This document shows positions 59,844-64,000 of a DNA stretch of 64,000 bases, piece by piece. The DNA is from Margaritispora aquatica (Eukaryota; Ascomycota; Leotiomycetes; Helotiales; Discinellaceae): assembly GCA_007644065.1 (NCBI GenBank), contig VJWN01000005.1:558001-622000 (forward strand), written 5' to 3'. The translations under genes and the position numbers were made by a program. The first letter of the stretch is position 1. The number at the start of each line of letters is the position of its first letter. The notes below the pieces were generated by a model. That model ran no database searches. It had not been told where the DNA came from and was given only the letters and a program-made list of their open reading frames with translations.

Positions 59844-60137
59844 TCATCCAGAGCTCACCGGAGGTATGATAGCAACTTCGTCTCCCTCCTTAATCACAAA
59901 TCCATTCTCATCTGCGGGATCTTCAGGCATATCCACATACTCCAAATTCACCGTCACCAAACAGCTCTCCAGGACCTTAGCCTTGATGCCATCATACTTC
60001 TCCTCAAGCGTCTGGAATAATTTTGCAAGAGGCAGAGGAGCTGGTAGGTGTTCAGAGTCTTTGCGCGTGTATGATCCTGCAGATGCAAAGTAGAGAATCG
60101 TGAAGTGCTCAGGAGGGGCACGCGTGCTAGAAGACAT
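59844..60137 (-). CDS. Molybdopterin synthase small subunit (MoaD/MOCS2A/CnxG-like sulfur carrier)
   Basis: This ubiquitin-fold protein carries sulfur as a C-terminal thiocarboxylate and donates it to precursor Z during molybdenum cofactor synthesis, as needed by nitrate reductase. It is a single exon of 97 aa, the usual size. MSSSTRAPPEHFTILYFASA is followed by the MoaD elements KLFQTLEEKYDGI, CLVTVNLEYVD and ENGFVIKEGDEVAIIPPVS. The C-terminus is Ser-Ser-Gly rather than the canonical Gly-Gly. A GTGAGC donor-like site overlaps the last codons, so I looked for a further exon and saw no convincing one. It is divergent from the CYT-4 gene. Confidence 0.9.
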   Translation of the reverse strand: MSSSTRAPPEHFTILYFASAGSYTRKDSEHLPAPLPLAKLFQTLEEKYDGIKAKVLESCLVTVNLEYVDMPEDPADENGFVIKEGDEVAIIPPVSSG

Positions 60138-60527
60138 GATATGCCTGATTCAACAGTCAGTAATTGAAAGCTGAAGGTCTGAAGAATGTAGAATTTTAGA
60201 ATTGAGTTGTCAGAGATCTTGGTGTAGACCACAGTTCGCCAGTAAACTGGCGCTTCAGGTAATACATGCTAAAGTTGTTCATCACGATAGAGAGGAAGTG
60301 GAATAGAGAAATAAAAGATCGAACATACCTTGGTTCAGCTGCAGATTGTCGCAATTGTTTGTAGAGATGCTGTTCGTCGCCAAAGTCGGAAATTTTATAG
60401 ATCCTCAGATTGAGCACAGACCATAAAAAGTCGCCGACGTCACGTTTTCCATCGCGTCTCCCTCTCAAATTTATTTCTGAGGGAGGTAGAATAGGATGCC
60501 CTTTGCCACACGCTCACTCTTTTTGAA
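60138..60527. promoter_or_regulatory. Shared divergent promoter of the MoaD-like gene and CYT-4 gene
   Basis: 390 bp between start codons. Open frames on the minus strand here have no domain and are probably leader sequence. Confidence 0.45.
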
Positions 60528-63500
60528 ATGCTACGGTCTTCAAAGTTGCGAGGGCAGGCTGTGAATACATACATTTGCTGGCAATGTTCTGCCAGGTCCA
60601 CACACACAAGGGCGGTTCGTCCAACTGCTAGTACAGCGAAGGCAATAGAGAATATATTTCCAAAGAGAAACTTCAAGACCGGCCGAGCAGTGAGCTCTCT
60701 TCCAGTAAAATTCCATTGCCTGTCTAACAATTTGACGTAGAGTCGAGCCAATATCGAATTTTCAATTCACAGGCCAAGTGGGCCACCCGTTCAAGTCTTA
60801 AATTCTTCGTTCAGAGAAGGTCTACGACAATGGGAGGTTGAGAATCTGGCTGCACATAAGTCGCATGATGATTCTATTGACAATTTCAAGCATGGCGAAG
60901 CTGTCAATGGCTTCACGCAATTACACGGAGGTGAATTGCTGACAGAGCCTGACGAGTTGGAACTGGACGACGATACCGAATTTGCATTTACTCCGGATCA
61001 ACTCGTTGATGTAGGGCAGAGTCGTTCGTTTTTATTGCCAGGTGATTTGGTAGAGCTAGTGTAGGTCATCTACTACCTCAAGAGTCACTCAGCGCTGATC
61101 AGGAAAGTGGCACAGGAAATCGACAGCAAGAACTTGCTGTATTCATACGACATATCGACAAACAATCACAATTTTACACAATGTCCGGCCGTTGGGTTCA
61201 TCGGTCACAAGGCGCACCAAAATTCTTCACTCCAGACTTTATCAAAGCAGATGAGCTTCTCCCATTGATTCCATTTCTACCCAGCGAGCCTATCGAACAG
61301 AAAGAGTTGGAGAAGCTTCATGGATTTGATGTTGCTCTTCCTAGACATATTGGACGACCTCTCATACGGAAACTCACCAAGTTTTGGTCTGATGCTGATG
61401 AGGTGTATCAAAGCACGTTTGAGAGACTCGACAGAGCACATGATATCCTTGCTCATCCAGATCGTTTCTCGTATGCGACGCTACAACAAATCACAGACAA
61501 ACTTCTATCGAAAGGATCGAGTATCAAGAAAGACCCGGACGGAAAATACCCAATGCATGTGCAATATGCAGTTCATCGAAAACTCCTTAGCGAAGACATT
61601 GGCTTTCACGCTCAGGAGCGACAAGTCATAAGAAATGGGGCTTTATACGAAATTAATTCAAAAGCCGAAATTCTATCGATTCGTACGACCATGGAAACCG
61701 TCCGAAGATATCGAACCGCCTTGACGAGCCTCGATTTTAGCAAATGCATAGCATTCACAGATTTCCTAAGAAGAGCACGCAAACGAATAGATTTCAGCAG
61801 AACGTTTCGAGATTTTACGCCTTATGGCACCATTGGGCCCTCCAAAATCCAGTCTGAAGAGGTCGGAGAACACTATCGAGTAGGACGAAAAGGCGAGCCT
61901 TGGAAAGATAATGACTTCGAGTTCATTGAATTCATGGAGTCGTGGGCATGTATGCAGAGCTTCAGATTGAATTCTGTTCTTTCTGGCATTGGCTCCGAGA
62001 TTTTACGTGCCCTAGGACGCTACAACGACGTTGATTTGGGTTCAACCACAGCCTTCACTTTCATGAAAGAGATTGGAGTGATTCCCCCATGGGAAAACAA
62101 GGCAGCCTACATATTGCGCCTACCATACACTGGTCGTCGCCTTGGAGTCGAGTACGGCTATACTCCTCACACAGGGTTCACAGCCGATAAAGTCGCACAT
62201 CTTCGGAAAGACTGGAAGGATCTTCCAGTGTACTGCATTGATGATCAGAACGCTCATGAGATTGATGATGGCATATCTGTAGAAGCCACAGACAACCCGG
62301 ATGAATACTGGATTCATGTCCATGTAGCGGATCCTGCTGCTCATATGGATCCCAAAGGTGCAGCTGCTCAATATGCTGAGTATGTGACAGAAACCATTTA
62401 TTTCCCTGAACGCCGCGTGCCTATGTTGCATGAAGATAAAGTCGCTCATGATTTCAGTCTGGCTCCTAACAGGCCTTGCTTGACATTCAGCTCTAAACTA
62501 AATGTCAATGGCGACGTCATAGATACTGCCATAACTCCAGGCTTCATTCGGAATGTTACGTACATGACCAATTCGCTGGTGCAAGAAGTAACTACAGGCA
62601 CTCCCGAACGAGAATATAAGGTGTACGGCGATACTGTAGATATCGTACCAAGTAGCCATTTACAAGGTCGCCCACTTCTCAGTGCTGAAATGTTATCTGA
62701 GTCTCAGAAGGGCGATCTTGCTATTCTTTACAAACTCTCCGCTGCTCGAAGCATGTACATGCAAAATAAAGGAGGTGTGTCACTTTCGCCTGATCGAGCT
62801 TCGCTTAGTGTATCCTTTGATGGAGCGCCTTGGACCAAGCCGAAATCCAGGCATAGCTACTGGCGTTATGGCGATCCGAAAATCAAGCTTTCTGTGCCGA
62901 AGGGAACAGCTTCTTCATCGGAATTCAGTGTTGTTGTGTCTTGCATGTTACTAGCTGGCGAGTGCGCTGCGAAATGGTGTGCTGCACGGAATATCCCAAT
63001 AACATATCGGATCACGCCTCAGCAACCAGACAAGGATCCTAGCAGATTTTATGAGGAGCATGTAAGGCCATATCGAGATAGAAATGAGGAGATCCCAGTC
63101 GAGGTGTTGGGAAACTATTTCAATACTATAGGGAAAGTCCAGCCCTCGATCGTGCCTGGCCCTCATGTGGCGATTGGCGCCGATATGATAACTCGATGCA
63201 CGAGTCCTTTGCGTCGATATAGTGATCTGGTAGTAGCGTGGCAGATCGAGGCTGCGCTACTAGAAGAAGCGCGTACTGGCAAGTCACTGGTGGGGAATAC
63301 CCAAGACATCGCGTTGCCCTTCACAAAAGAGAAATTGGAATCCATGCTTCCTCGAATCTCACACAGGGAGAAATTCATCAGCCATTCGTCTTCCAGGGCA
63401 GAACGATTCTGGACGACTCAATTCCTGGTTTATGCGTGGAAATTTGAGAAATACGCCAAGCTTCCCTCCCCTCTTTATTTCAGGATACGAAGTATCAACG

Positions 63501-63724
63501 ATACCGCAAATAGTTCTGGTGGTGTACTGACTGACCTGGCAATCGGTGGACAAATGTTTAAACCTCAGTGGATTAAGAGAGACGACTTCAAGATCGATGA
63601 TTTGTTCGAGGTCGAGATTGAGCATGTGGACGTGTGTAATCAAGTCGCCCATTACAAAGCTGTTCGACGGATTGAGTCGGAGGGTGTACCTGTCAATGAC
63701 TCTGCTGAGACTGTTGCTCACTGA
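60528..63724 (+). CDS. cyt-4: Mitochondrial RNase II-like exoribonuclease, CYT-4/Dss1 type
   Basis: Yeast Dss1 is the 3'-5' exonuclease of the mitochondrial degradosome; Neurospora CYT-4 is needed for mitochondrial RNA processing and splicing. Exons are 60528..60689, 60741..61060 and 61093..63724 (1037 aa). Intron 1 (GTGAGC...GACGTAG, 51 nt, branch CTAAC) and intron 2 (GTAGGT...ACTCAG, 32 nt) both keep phase. Intron 2 is very short, so its ends are less certain. The N-terminus is basic (MLRSSKLRGQAVNTYICW), fitting a mitochondrial presequence. RSFLLPGDLVEL and ELAVFIRHI lead into the helical middle and the RNB domain, which starts near 539 (PVYCIDDQNAHEIDDGISVE). This gives D544, E550, D552 and D553 at the metal-binding positions. 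IGADMITRCTSPLRRYSDL holds the conserved RCTSPLRRYSD motif. A short S1-like C-terminus follows. Confidence 0.92.
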
Positions 63725-64000
63725 GCAACAAGTAACGGAAGCAAGGCCTAGATAGCATCAAGTGCTGGCTGTTGCTGCTGCATAGACTGCAGTGAACTGT
63801 ACTATTTGTATGTTATGTATCACACTTGTATAATACTGTACGACATTATGACACAATCTCATGTCTGTAAATTAGAATTTCTCCTTTCGTGTATTCTTTC
63901 TTGTCTGGCACTAGCTACAGTCTCGCGCCAATGAGATGTTATTTGATCGAGTAGTCATAAGTAGATGATGAGCCTCGACGATAAATGATTTTCGCACCAC

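Noticed and set aside
60196..60468. 90-codon minus-strand frame upstream of the MoaD-like gene
   Set aside because: No domain; lies in the shared divergent promoter.

Overview
The window looks like euchromatic nuclear DNA of a filamentous ascomycete (Pezizomycotina). Genes carry short GT-AG introns of about 45-140 nt with CTAAC/CTGAC-like branch sites. Intergenic DNA is long and microsatellite-rich. Readable genes are ordinary fungal housekeeping genes plus a small family of divergent BTB genes. A Leotiomycete is my best guess, from the BTB expansion and general gene content; this is inference. I rebuilt gene models by hand from splice signals, phase continuity and family similarity, so exon ends can be wrong by a few codons.

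Left part (1-16 kb): the 5' end of a secreted, probably flavin-dependent oxidase runs off the left edge on the minus strand. Next come ATP11 (F1-ATPase assembly) and a cluster of four related BTB/POZ genes: two plus-strand copies at 4.7-7.0 kb, one minus-strand copy at 12.9-14.4 kb and one broken plus-strand copy at 15.0-15.8 kb. They surround one unrelated hypothetical gene (11.3-12.4 kb) and a 4.3 kb stretch with decayed duplications. The BTB copies share an intron after a short first exon and a C-terminal Cys-x-Phe/Leu-His-x-His motif. This family is the most novel item in the window.

Middle part (16-38 kb): a Pho80-like cyclin, a putative small gene of unknown function, proteasome subunit beta-1 (PRE3), an ER sulfhydryl oxidase (ERV2), a branched-chain aminotransferase, the ribosome assembly factor RSA4/Notchless, the meiotic MutS homologue MSH4, a GPI-anchored GH128-type glucanase and a large aromatic-acid-exporter-like membrane protein. 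ERV2/BCAT and RSA4/MSH4 are divergent pairs that share short promoters.

Right part (38-64 kb): a gene-poor stretch with many short tandem repeats holds a WD40 protein with a long acidic leader and a small Pro/Arg-rich protein. After it come a large F-box protein, a CSC1/OSCA-type channel, a small single-pass Cys-rich membrane protein, the small subunit of molybdopterin synthase and the mitochondrial RNase II-like protein CYT-4/DSS1. The last two are divergently arranged. An AT-rich, stop-filled relic at about 58.1-58.5 kb is the only likely mobile-element remnant. I saw no tRNA, rRNA or intact transposon. No obvious multi-gene pathway is present beyond the BTB family.
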